DNA from: Gammaproteobacteria bacterium | Lineage (GTDB): Bacteria > Pseudomonadota > Gammaproteobacteria > Chromatiales > Chromatiaceae | Reading direction: 5' to 3' | Assembly: GCA_024227135.1 (NCBI GenBank) | Contig: JAAELC010000080.1 | Span: 1 to 43,316, forward strand | Length of the DNA stretch: 43,316 nt | Shown: positions 7,775 to 15,726 of the stretch, in pieces | How the letters are laid out: each line of letters starts with the position of its first letter | How positions within the stretch are numbered: position 1 is the stretch's first letter | Position numbers and translations under genes: made by a program | Notes under the pieces: model-generated | Databases searched by the model: none | Told to the model about the DNA's origin: nothing | What the model saw: only the letters and a program-made list of their open reading frames with translations

Positions 7775-8464
7775 TTGGTAGTCCTGGGGCGATTCACCTT
7801 CAGCCTGGGGTTGGCCGTCGCGGTCAATCTGCTATTGATCGCATTCGTTCACTGGATGGTCAATTATGAACCGCGATGGAACGAGCCCGTATCCATGGGT
7901 CAACTGATGAGTATCATGTCCCTCCCATCGACTGGGAAGCCTGTCCCAGCCACTGTCGACTCCAGTACCTCAAAAAGCGAGACAGAACAGGCACCAGCAC
8001 CACTGACCACGCCACCACCACCCATTCCACCCCTGTTCACCCCGTTACACGCTCTCCAGCAGACACCCCAACTGCCTGCACTGACGGCCCGGGCTGTCAG
8101 CGTCCCACTGCGCCTGGGTGCACGACCTGCGCTGGATGGGCTGACCAGTGAAGCCGCTCCTGAAGTGACGGAGGGAGCAACGACCAGGGGAGAATCTCAG
8201 GCTTACCAACGATTGACTCCCGTACACCGTCAATCCCCCCGTTATCCACGCAGGGCGAAACGATCAGGAGTCGAAGGGGTGGTGACTGTCGCGTTCACTG
8301 TCACAACTACCGGAAGCGTCCGGGACCCGAAAGTTATCAAATCCAACCCACCCGGCGTGTTTGACCGGGTCGTCCTCAGTGCTATAAAACACTGGCGTTT
8401 TGCCTCCCGCCACTCAGACGTCAGAGCGGTGCAGGACATCACTTTTACCCTGAAGAACCGGTAG
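7775..8464 (+). CDS. tonB: TonB energy-transducing protein
   Basis: Links the ExbB-ExbD motor to outer-membrane receptors. It has an N-terminal membrane anchor (about 5-30), a proline-rich periplasmic spacer (about 65-115, TTPPPPIPPLFTPLHA) and a C-terminal TonB domain with SPRYPRRAKRSGVEGVV and AIKHWRF. The best start is TTG 7775 with AGGAG at 7762-7766; no ATG lies near enough to keep the anchor. No TonB-dependent receptor gene is in the window, so the transported substrate is unknown. Confidence 0.92.
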   Translation: MVVLGRFTFSLGLAVAVNLLLIAFVHWMVNYEPRWNEPVSMGQLMSIMSLPSTGKPVPATVDSSTSKSETEQAPAPLTTPPPPIPPLFTPLHALQQTPQLPALTARAVSVPLRLGARPALDGLTSEAAPEVTEGATTRGESQAYQRLTPVHRQSPRYPRRAKRSGVEGVVTVAFTVTTTGSVRDPKVIKSNPPGVFDRVVLSAIKHWRFASRHSDVRAVQDITFTLKNR

Positions 8465-8471
8465 CCCCCAC

Positions 8472-9692
8472 GTGTACTGGAAATCTTCTGTTGCCGCCCT
8501 GCTGCTGATCACCTGCTGGTTTACGGTACCGGTATCTGCCGACGGTCAGAGATTGACAGGGGCAGTTGGTCTGCAACTCGGTGCTATTGACAAATTGATC
8601 AAAGCCCACCGCTATTCCGAGGCCATGAGTGCCTTGAACCGAATGCTCCCGAGTTTTACCGGTACCTCTTACGACAAGGCTATTACGCTCCAGACCAAGG
8701 GCTTCATCCACGGGGTCATGAAAAACCCTGGAGCGGCTGCCAGGACATATCGTCGAGCTGTGGCGTTGAACGTGCTGCCATCCGAAGTCACTCACCAGCT
8801 GAACTATGACATAGGCCAGCTCTTTATCGCAGCAGATTCTCCGGCTGACGGAGCACGCTATCTCCGTCGCTGGCTGAAGCAGGAAAAAGCTCCCCATCCA
8901 GAAAGCCTGGCCCTGTTCTCCTCAGCGCTCTACCAGCTCAAACGATACGATGAGGCGGCGATACACATGAAAAGGGCTATTTCAGGGAGTCGAAGGGTTC
9001 CCGTCACCTGGTACGAACTATTACTCTCCTGCTATGAGAAAACCGGGAGAAACGCTGCCGCCATCCCATTGTCCCGGAAAGCGATCCGCCACTTTCCCGA
9101 AAACCGGAGGTTATGGAACAATCTCCTTTCACTACACCTCCGAACGGGAGACGATGCACGGGCTCTGGCACTACAGGAACTGATGTATCAACGCCATCTG
9201 CTCGATGAAACCGGAGTCCTGCGCCTCGCTGAGAGCTACGGACGCCAAGGTATGCCCTATCAGGCAGCCGAACTGCTCGATCAGGAACTGTCCCGAGGGG
9301 GCATTGAAGCAACGGCTGATCGTTATCAGTTACTGGCCGCATACTGGCTCCGGGCCAACGAGAAATCAAAAGCCCGGGAGCTGCTGACCAGCCTGAATTC
9401 ACATATGTCCACTACCTCGCTGAGAGAACAGCTGGGCGCCGTCCTGATCGACCTGGAACAATGGCAGGAAGCGAAAGATATCCTGCAAAACGGTCTGGAA
9501 TCCGATCCGGCCAATGACAAAGCCCAGACCCAGCTGCTTCTGGGCATCAGTCATTTTCACATCGGTAATCACGGAGCCTCTTCCCAGGCATTTCAGCTGG
9601 CCCGGGCCGATGCACAGTTTCGTGATCAGGCCGAAGCCTGGCTTGATTATCTCGGGGAGAAAAGTGACCGGGGTACTCCCCCGAATCCCTGA
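8472..9692 (+). CDS. TPR-repeat protein of the TonB2-type operon
   Basis: Last gene of the operon, in the place of the TPR protein that follows tonB2 in Vibrio (VC1543-like). GTG 8472 opens a signal peptide (about 1-23, cleaved near VSA). The rest is helical, with repeated TPR-like units such as YSEAMSALNRMLP, NPGAAARTYRRAVALN, YDEAAIHMKRAI and WQEAKDILQNGLESDP. It is presumably a periplasmic scaffold for the TonB complex (inference). The ribosome site is poor, but the gap to tonB is only 7 bases, so coupling is likely. Confidence 0.85.
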   Translation: MYWKSSVAALLLITCWFTVPVSADGQRLTGAVGLQLGAIDKLIKAHRYSEAMSALNRMLPSFTGTSYDKAITLQTKGFIHGVMKNPGAAARTYRRAVALNVLPSEVTHQLNYDIGQLFIAADSPADGARYLRRWLKQEKAPHPESLALFSSALYQLKRYDEAAIHMKRAISGSRRVPVTWYELLLSCYEKTGRNAAAIPLSRKAIRHFPENRRLWNNLLSLHLRTGDDARALALQELMYQRHLLDETGVLRLAESYGRQGMPYQAAELLDQELSRGGIEATADRYQLLAAYWLRANEKSKARELLTSLNSHMSTTSLREQLGAVLIDLEQWQEAKDILQNGLESDPANDKAQTQLLLGISHFHIGNHGASSQAFQLARADAQFRDQAEAWLDYLGEKSDRGTPPNP

Positions 9693-9803
9693 GCACCCGC
9701 CCTCGTTCCGGCCAAGCCCAGGATCTGAGCCTGCCGCGACCCGGAAAGATCGGCTGAACAGGCTCGGGGGTATTTCCGGTTTCTCATGCAATGATTAGTA
9801 ATT

Positions 9804-10772
9804 ATGACCAAGAACAGCTCTTTCAACGCCCCCTGGTGGCTGCGCAGCCCCCATCTTCAAACCATCTGGCCGCTGTATTTTCGTCGTCGGAAAAAACTAC
9901 CGGTTCAATCCGAACGGCTGGAGCTCCCGGACGGTGATTATCTGGACCTTGCCTGGGTTGGGAAAAATCAGGGACCTCTCGTGCTTTTGATGCACGGGCT
10001 GGAAGGATCTATCGAATCACACTATGCCACCGGTCTGCTCAATTGCCTGCATCGGCAGGGAGTTCTGCCGGTATTGATGCATTTTCGAGGTTGCAGCGGC
10101 AAGATGAACCGGTTGCCCCGGAGTTATCATTCCGGAGATACTGGTGACCTGGAACAGGTGATCAGGCATGTGCAGGAAAAAGCCGGGAAAACCATCAGTG
10201 CCATCGTAGGCTATTCATTGGGTGGCAATGTCCTGCTGAAATGGCTGGGCACCGGAAAGATACCTGGCACACTGCAAACCGCGGTAGCGGTGTCTGTGCC
10301 ATTTTCCCTTGATGATTGTGCCCGGAAACTGGATTGCGGGGTATCACGACTCTACAGAAATCATCTGCTTCGGCGACTGCGGGCTTCGTACAAACGTAAA
10401 CGGGGTACGATACCCATGCCCATCGATGTGGATGTGGATAGTATCAAAGGATTCCGCGAGTTCGATGATAAGGTCACCGCGCCATTGCACGGCTTCCTGG
10501 ATGTGGATCACTACTACCGGGAATCCAGTTGCAGACAATATCTCCGGCACATCGAAACGCCTGTACTGATCCTGCACGCCAGAGATGACCCTTTCATGTG
10601 GTCGCAAACCATACCTCAGGAATCCGAGCTTTCATCAGCGGTAAACCTGGAGGTCAGCGAGCAGGGTGGTCATGTAGGATTCGTAGCAGGCCCCCACCCC
10701 TTTAAAGCGGATTACTGGCTGGAAAGGCGGATTTCAGCACACCTTGGAGAGTATGGAATTGGAGACAGTTAA
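9804..10772 (+). CDS. yheT: Alpha/beta hydrolase, YheT family
   Basis: Predicted hydrolase or esterase of unknown physiological substrate. The N-terminal NAPWWLRSPHLQTIWPLYF is typical of YheT/ABHD-type proteins. The core holds LLMHGLEGS (oxyanion region, about 54-62), nucleophile elbow GYSLGG (Ser near 136), the acid in ILHARDDPF and the catalytic His in QGGHVGF. Length, 322 residues, is standard. It is monocistronic and converges on rhlE with 25 bases between stops. Confidence 0.88.
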   Translation: MTKNSSFNAPWWLRSPHLQTIWPLYFRRRKKLPVQSERLELPDGDYLDLAWVGKNQGPLVLLMHGLEGSIESHYATGLLNCLHRQGVLPVLMHFRGCSGKMNRLPRSYHSGDTGDLEQVIRHVQEKAGKTISAIVGYSLGGNVLLKWLGTGKIPGTLQTAVAVSVPFSLDDCARKLDCGVSRLYRNHLLRRLRASYKRKRGTIPMPIDVDVDSIKGFREFDDKVTAPLHGFLDVDHYYRESSCRQYLRHIETPVLILHARDDPFMWSQTIPQESELSSAVNLEVSEQGGHVGFVAGPHPFKADYWLERRISAHLGEYGIGDS

Positions 10773-10797
10773 ACCGCTCCGTTGGTTCACATCCGAT

Positions 10798-12168
10798 TCA
10801 ACGACCACCCTGCCCGGAACGGGAATTTCGCTGTGGGGGCTTGGTCCTGGTGTTGCCTGATTTCTGCTGAGGATGCCCCTGAGAACGCCTTCCACCGGAA
10901 CGCTCAGCCTTGGCACCGGCTGCTCCGGAACGATTGGACGAACGACCTTGCCCCCCTGCGCCTTTACGGTGCTGGTGGCGGCCATTACCATTTCTTCCAT
11001 TCTGAATCGGCTCCGCCGGAATACTGGGATCCGGATCATAACCCGGAAGAACCACTTTAGGTATATCACGTTTCAGCAGACGTTCGATATCCCGCAGCAG
11101 CTTGTGCTCATCGACACAGACCAGTGAAACCGCTTCCCCTTCTTTACCGGCACGACCGGTACGACCGATACGATGCACATAGTCTTCGGGTACGTTGGGT
11201 AGTTCGTAGTTGACCACGTGGGGTAGCTGATTGATGTCCAGGCCACGCGCGGCAATATCGGTGGCAACCAGCACTCTGATGTCTCCGGCCTTGAATCCCG
11301 CCAGTGCCCGGGTGCGCGCTCCCTGGCTCTTATTGCCGTGAATGGCTGCGGTCTTCAATCCGTCTTTTTCCAACTGCTGGGCAAGGCGATTGGCACCGTG
11401 CTTGGTGCGGGTGAATACCAATACCTGGCGCCAGTCCCGGGAGCCGATCATGTGGCTCAGCATTTCACGCTTTCGGTGTTTGTCTACCGGATGAACCCGC
11501 TGTTCGATCCGCTCAGCCGCTGTGTTGCGACGTGCCACCTCTATGAGTTCAGGACGATTAAGCAGGCGATGGGCGAGTTGTTTAATCTCGCTGGAAAAGG
11601 TGGCAGAAAACAGCAGGTTCTGTCGCACTTCATTCTTTGGCAACAAAGCCAGCACTTTACGGATATCGTGGATAAAACCCATATCCAGCATACGGTCGGC
11701 TTCATCCAGTACCAGGATTTCGACCTGGGAAAGATCCACCGTTTTCTGGCCGGCGTGATCCAGCAGACGTCCCGGTGTAGCCACGAGAATATCAACGCCT
11801 CTCCGCAGTTTCTCGATTTGTGGGTTGATTTTGACTCCCCCGAAAACCACTGCAGACCTCAGGGGCAGGTGACGTCCATAAGTTTCTACACTGTCTCCCA
11901 CCTGGGCGGCCAGTTCACGGGTCGGCGTCAGCACCAGCACTCTGACCGGCCGCCGGCCTTTCACATTGGAATGTCTGCCCAGAAGCTGCAGCAGAGGCAG
12001 CGTAAATCCTGCTGTCTTGCCCGTGCCGGTCTGGGCACGCGCCATGACATCTTTGCCTTCCAGAATCGAGGGTATCGCCTTACGCTGGATAGGGGTAGGC
12101 TCAGTGTAGCCCTGCTCGCTGACCGCGCGCAGAAGTTCGGCCGAAAGGCCAAGGGTATCGAATGACAT
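10798..12168 (-). CDS. rhlE: ATP-dependent RNA helicase RhlE
   Basis: DEAD-box RNA helicase implicated in ribosome maturation and RNA turnover. It opens with the RhlE-like [16 protein letters not shown] and has Q-motif [10 protein letters not shown], motif I AQTGTGKT (about 44-51), [35 protein letters not shown] and [10 protein letters not shown]. The C-terminal tail (about 385-456) is basic, rich in Gly, Arg, Ser and Asn, as in other RhlE proteins, and probably contacts RNA. Length 456. It is separated by 222 bases from the paralogous helicase gene upstream on the same strand, with a terminator-like hairpin between. Confidence 0.95.
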   Translation of the reverse strand: MSFDTLGLSAELLRAVSEQGYTEPTPIQRKAIPSILEGKDVMARAQTGTGKTAGFTLPLLQLLGRHSNVKGRRPVRVLVLTPTRELAAQVGDSVETYGRHLPLRSAVVFGGVKINPQIEKLRRGVDILVATPGRLLDHAGQKTVDLSQVEILVLDEADRMLDMGFIHDIRKVLALLPKNEVRQNLLFSATFSSEIKQLAHRLLNRPELIEVARRNTAAERIEQRVHPVDKHRKREMLSHMIGSRDWRQVLVFTRTKHGANRLAQQLEKDGLKTAAIHGNKSQGARTRALAGFKAGDIRVLVATDIAARGLDINQLPHVVNYELPNVPEDYVHRIGRTGRAGKEGEAVSLVCVDEHKLLRDIERLLKRDIPKVVLPGYDPDPSIPAEPIQNGRNGNGRHQHRKGAGGQGRSSNRSGAAGAKAERSGGRRSQGHPQQKSGNTRTKPPQRNSRSGQGGR

Positions 12169-12338
12169 TGGGGTAATAACTCCAGTCTTGCCTTCCCTGG
12201 GACAGCGTGTGTCAAGGGATCCGGTCCAGGCTGGTTTAGGATTCTTAATACTCGGGAGGTCCTGTGACCCCTGCGCAATGAGCGGGGAAGAGGAGCAAAC
12301 GACTCAAGAGATTTTCCGGCGACTTTCAGATCGCTAAA

Positions 12339-12361
12339 GGGCGCTGACCGATCAGGCGCCC
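12339..12361 (-). terminator. Probable terminator after deaD
   Basis: GGGCGC-TGA / TCA-GGCGCCC stem of nine pairs with one bulged base and a 4-base loop; read on the minus strand it ends in CCCTTTA. It lies 30 bases past the deaD stop. The U tract is short, so termination strength is uncertain. Confidence 0.45.
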
Positions 12362-12390
12362 GAAAACGCGGCATTATACCCGAAATATCG

Positions 12391-14154
12391 TCACCCGTCC
12401 GTTTTATTTCGTTTCCCCCCCTTGCGCTTGACTTTCTTTCTTTTTCCCGCCCGCTCCAACCGGGAGATATTGAGGTGTTGGCCGCAGACCCAGGTCTTCT
12501 GAAGCCCCTTGAAGACTTCATTGGGCATACCCACGGGTAAATCGACCAGACTGTGGTCGGTCTGGATATCGATATGACCGATATGCTGAGCATCCAGCCC
12601 GGCTTCGTTGGCTATGGCACCCACGATATTCCCCGGCTTTACTTCGTGCTGATGACCCACTTCGATCCGGAAACGTTCCATTCCTTTGGGTGGACGACTC
12701 TCGGATTCCTGCTTTCGGGGCGTTTTATGGGTTCCTCTATGGGCTTCCTTGTGCCTGCCTTTCTGCTCTTCCCGCTTATGGCCGGATGGTGTGGACCCCG
12801 ATTTCTGGCGTGGGGGTTTCCTGGTCTCCGGTTTCAGCAGCAACGGCCTGTCACCCATGGCCATCTTGGCCAATGCTGCGGCGATTTCTATGGCCGGAAC
12901 ATCATGATCCTGCTGAAACTGTTCCAGCAGGCCCTGCATGAACTCCAGTTCTCCGGCGGCTAATGCATCGCTGATTGTCTGTTTGAAATCGGCTATCCGT
13001 TTATTATTCACCATTTCGGTAGAAGGCAGTTGCAGGGGCTCGATTTTCTGCCGTGTGGCCTTTTCGATGGCATATAGCATGCGCCGCTCCCGAGGTGCGA
13101 CGAAGAGGATTGCATCCCCCTGGCTACCCGCACGGCCGGTGCGGCCGATACGATGGATGTATGCCTCGGTGTCATAGGGTATATCGTAATTGACCACATG
13201 GCTGATCCTGGACACATCCAGGCCCCGGGCAGCAACGTCCGTGGCAACCAGAATATCCAGCGAACCCCGTTTCAATCGATCGATCATCTGCTCCCGGGTT
13301 TTCTGGGCCATATCGCCGTTCAATGCTGCTGCGGCATAACCTCTGGCTTCCAATCGTTCTGCCAGTTCGGTAGTGGCAATCTTGGTGCGGACGAACATCA
13401 GCAGTGCATCGAAGGGCTCAACCTCCAGGATCCGGGTCAGTGCATCGAGCTTGTGCAGACCGCTCACCAGCCAGTAGCGCTGCCGGATGGTATCTGCCGT
13501 TGCAGTGCGGGTCTTGATGGCTATTTCCCGGGGGTCGTTCAGGTGGCGACGGGCGATACGCTGGATCTCTTTCGGCAGCGTTGCCGAAAAAAGTGCCATC
13601 TGACGCTTTTTCGGTATCTGATCCAGAATCCACTCTACATCGTCGATGAATCCCATGCGCAGCATCTCATCCGCCTCGTCCAATACCAGTGCCCGCACGG
13701 TACCCAGCTTGAGTGTGCCTTTGCGCATGTGGTCCATTATCCGGCCCGGTGTACCCACCACCACATGGACCCCCCGTTTAAGCTGTCTTATCTGACCGGT
13801 GTAATCCTGCCCGCCATAGATCGGTAACACGTGAAAACCTCTCAGCTTCGAGGCGTAACGCTGAAATGCTTCAGCCACCTGGATCGCCAGTTCCCGGGTT
13901 GGAGCGAGCACCAGCACCTGCACCTGCCGACTGTCGATATCAATACGCGATAGCAGCGGTAAAGCGAAAGCGGCCGTCTTTCCGGTTCCCGTGGGTGCGT
14001 TACCCAGCAGATCACATCCTTCCAGAAGCAGGGGTATCGTCTGAGATTGAATGGGGGTCGGTGTTTCGTAACCTACTTCATCAAGCACAGCCAGCAGAGG
14101 TGCGGGCAAATTAAGACTGCGAAAACTGGCAGGGGTGGGATCGGTTTCGGACAT
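12391..14154 (-). CDS. deaD: DEAD-box RNA helicase DeaD/CsdA-like with C-terminal RNA-binding domain
   Basis: ATP-dependent RNA helicase of the cold-shock and ribosome-assembly type. It shows FRSLNLPAPLLAVLDEVGY and PTPIQ, motif I APTGTGKT (Pro where AQTG is usual), PTRELAIQV, VGTPGRIMDH, DEADEMLRMGF, SAT, VATDVAARGLDV and HRIGRTGR. A charged linker (about 440-490) leads to a DbpA-type RNA-binding domain (RFRIEVGHQHEVKPGNIVGA near 500) and a Lys-rich tail. I take ATG 14154 (MSETDP) as the start; ATG 14196 would add 14 unrelated residues and has no better ribosome site. Adjacent to its paralogue rhlE. Confidence 0.93.
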   Translation of the reverse strand: MSETDPTPASFRSLNLPAPLLAVLDEVGYETPTPIQSQTIPLLLEGCDLLGNAPTGTGKTAAFALPLLSRIDIDSRQVQVLVLAPTRELAIQVAEAFQRYASKLRGFHVLPIYGGQDYTGQIRQLKRGVHVVVGTPGRIMDHMRKGTLKLGTVRALVLDEADEMLRMGFIDDVEWILDQIPKKRQMALFSATLPKEIQRIARRHLNDPREIAIKTRTATADTIRQRYWLVSGLHKLDALTRILEVEPFDALLMFVRTKIATTELAERLEARGYAAAALNGDMAQKTREQMIDRLKRGSLDILVATDVAARGLDVSRISHVVNYDIPYDTEAYIHRIGRTGRAGSQGDAILFVAPRERRMLYAIEKATRQKIEPLQLPSTEMVNNKRIADFKQTISDALAAGELEFMQGLLEQFQQDHDVPAIEIAAALAKMAMGDRPLLLKPETRKPPRQKSGSTPSGHKREEQKGRHKEAHRGTHKTPRKQESESRPPKGMERFRIEVGHQHEVKPGNIVGAIANEAGLDAQHIGHIDIQTDHSLVDLPVGMPNEVFKGLQKTWVCGQHLNISRLERAGKRKKVKRKGGKRNKTDG

Positions 14155-14394
14155 GGGGAATACCTGATGAGGGGGAGGAAACGAAGGCGCGGACATACGC
14201 GGGCAACGCAGTATAGTGGATTAAGGTCGGCGTTGATACCCGCCCTGCACCGCTCCCAGGGGCATAATCCAGAAGCAATCCCCGGGGGATTGGGTCATAC
14301 CGGACAGCGCACAGCCACCCATTCCTCAGCGGAGAATTTCCTGCCTCACCGGCATCCGGTTAATCGGTTGAGGCGCACCACGCCAGAAGACAGG

Positions 14395-15561
14395 TCAATT
14401 CCTTCGCAATTCATCAGACAGGGCAATCGGCGTGGGATATCGCATCACCACCAGATAAGTCGACGCGAAGAAAGTCAACAGCGTGGCAAGCTGGATCAGG
14501 TAGCTTGCCTCTAAACCGATTCTGCCTCGTTCCAGCGCCAGCACCGCGATCAGCAGAGAGAACTCGCTCAATTGTCCAAGTCGCATCCCCACCTCTCCCG
14601 AGCGCGTTTCGCTTTCCCCGTTTTTTTTCAGCAAATACTTGAATACCGGGGGTTTTCCCAAAATGGTCAGTAATGCGAACAGGGATGCCGGAAGAATGAC
14701 GGTACCCAGCATGCTCAAATCGAACCCTGCCCCGAGGGAGAAAAAAAACATCACCAGAAAGAAATCACGTAAAGGTTTCAGGTTTTCAGACATGTAAAGT
14801 GAAATGGGACTGGATGCCAGGGTCACTCCACCCACAAAGGCACCGATTTCCTGGGAAATACCCAACGCCGCTGCTGCCTCAGCCATTCCAAGGCACCAGC
14901 CGATAGCCAGAAGAAAAATGTACTCGTGAAAAGTATCGAATTTCTGCAGCAGACGAAGCAGGACTTTCTGTACGAAAAACACGGCAAAGCCGATGAGCAG
15001 GGGTAGCGCAAGTGCGACTTTGAAGAATCCAAGAACCGGGTACTCCTGCGCCGCACTCCCCTCCAGTACCAGCAGCAGCAGGATAGCGATAAAATCCTGA
15101 AGCAGCAGGATACTGATAATAATCTCACCTGTACGCTGATGGTGCAGGACGGTCGTCGGTAAAAGTTTCAGGCCGATAATGGTACTGGAAAAAATCATCG
15201 CAGCACCGATCAGCAGGGCTTCCCAATGAGTGTAACCAAACCACAGGGCAAGTAACCCGCCAATCCCCAGGAAGGTAACGGAACTGGCCAGTGTCAGTAC
15301 CGTCGTCTTGCGCATCAACAGCAGGAAATCCTTGGGATTAAGTTCTAACCCCATGAGAAAGAGCAGAAATATGATACCGATATGTGCGATATTACCAATG
15401 AGTTTCGGATCATTGACTAATCCAAACACGGATGGGCCAAGCAGTACCCCTAGAAGTATGTAGGCAACCAGCAGCGCCTGGCGTGTATACAACGCCAGGG
15501 TGGCCAGCGCGGCAGCACCGGTAAAAATCAAAAATATAGTAAAAACAATATCTTGATGCAT
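14395..15561 (-). CDS. Cation:proton antiporter, CPA2 (KefB/KefC-like) membrane domain only
   Basis: Inner-membrane Na+/H+ or K+/H+ exchanger. About 11-12 hydrophobic helices span the 388 residues, with the CPA2-type GPSVFG, FLMGLELNPKDF, SSTIIGLKLL and LLLQDFIAILLLLVL segments and the GAFVGGVTLASSP re-entrant region. The C-terminal cytoplasmic TrkA-N/RCK domain found in KefB and KefC is absent and the frame ends normally after YPTPIALSDELRRN, so this is a short form without nucleotide gating. Ion specificity cannot be read from sequence. Confidence 0.85.
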   Translation of the reverse strand: MHQDIVFTIFLIFTGAAALATLALYTRQALLVAYILLGVLLGPSVFGLVNDPKLIGNIAHIGIIFLLFLMGLELNPKDFLLLMRKTTVLTLASSVTFLGIGGLLALWFGYTHWEALLIGAAMIFSSTIIGLKLLPTTVLHHQRTGEIIISILLLQDFIAILLLLVLEGSAAQEYPVLGFFKVALALPLLIGFAVFFVQKVLLRLLQKFDTFHEYIFLLAIGWCLGMAEAAAALGISQEIGAFVGGVTLASSPISLYMSENLKPLRDFFLVMFFFSLGAGFDLSMLGTVILPASLFALLTILGKPPVFKYLLKKNGESETRSGEVGMRLGQLSEFSLLIAVLALERGRIGLEASYLIQLATLLTFFASTYLVVMRYPTPIALSDELRRN

Positions 15562-15685
15562 CTGCTACCCAGTTAACCCTCAAGCCCGGTCTCTATTTGT
15601 CCTGTCCGTCTGTACTCCGTCGATTTGACAGTAACGGAGTACCAGGATGGTAGATGTTTCGAGTGGAATCGAACAAGCGCTTATT

Positions 15686-15715
15686 CATCATTACCACAAT
15701 AGTGGAATAATGATG
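15686..15715 (-). terminator. Hairpin downstream of the subtilase gene
   Basis: CATCATTACCAC and GTGGAATAATGATG form an imperfect stem (two-base bulge, AATA loop) 12 bases past the subtilase stop. There is no clear U tract, so it may be an RNA-end stabiliser rather than a terminator. Confidence 0.35.
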
Positions 15716-15726
15716 GGAGATCCCGC

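Noticed and set aside
10798-14154. Two adjacent helicases as one tandem duplication
   Set aside because: Their C-terminal domains and subfamily signatures differ (RhlE versus DeaD), so a recent duplication is unlikely.
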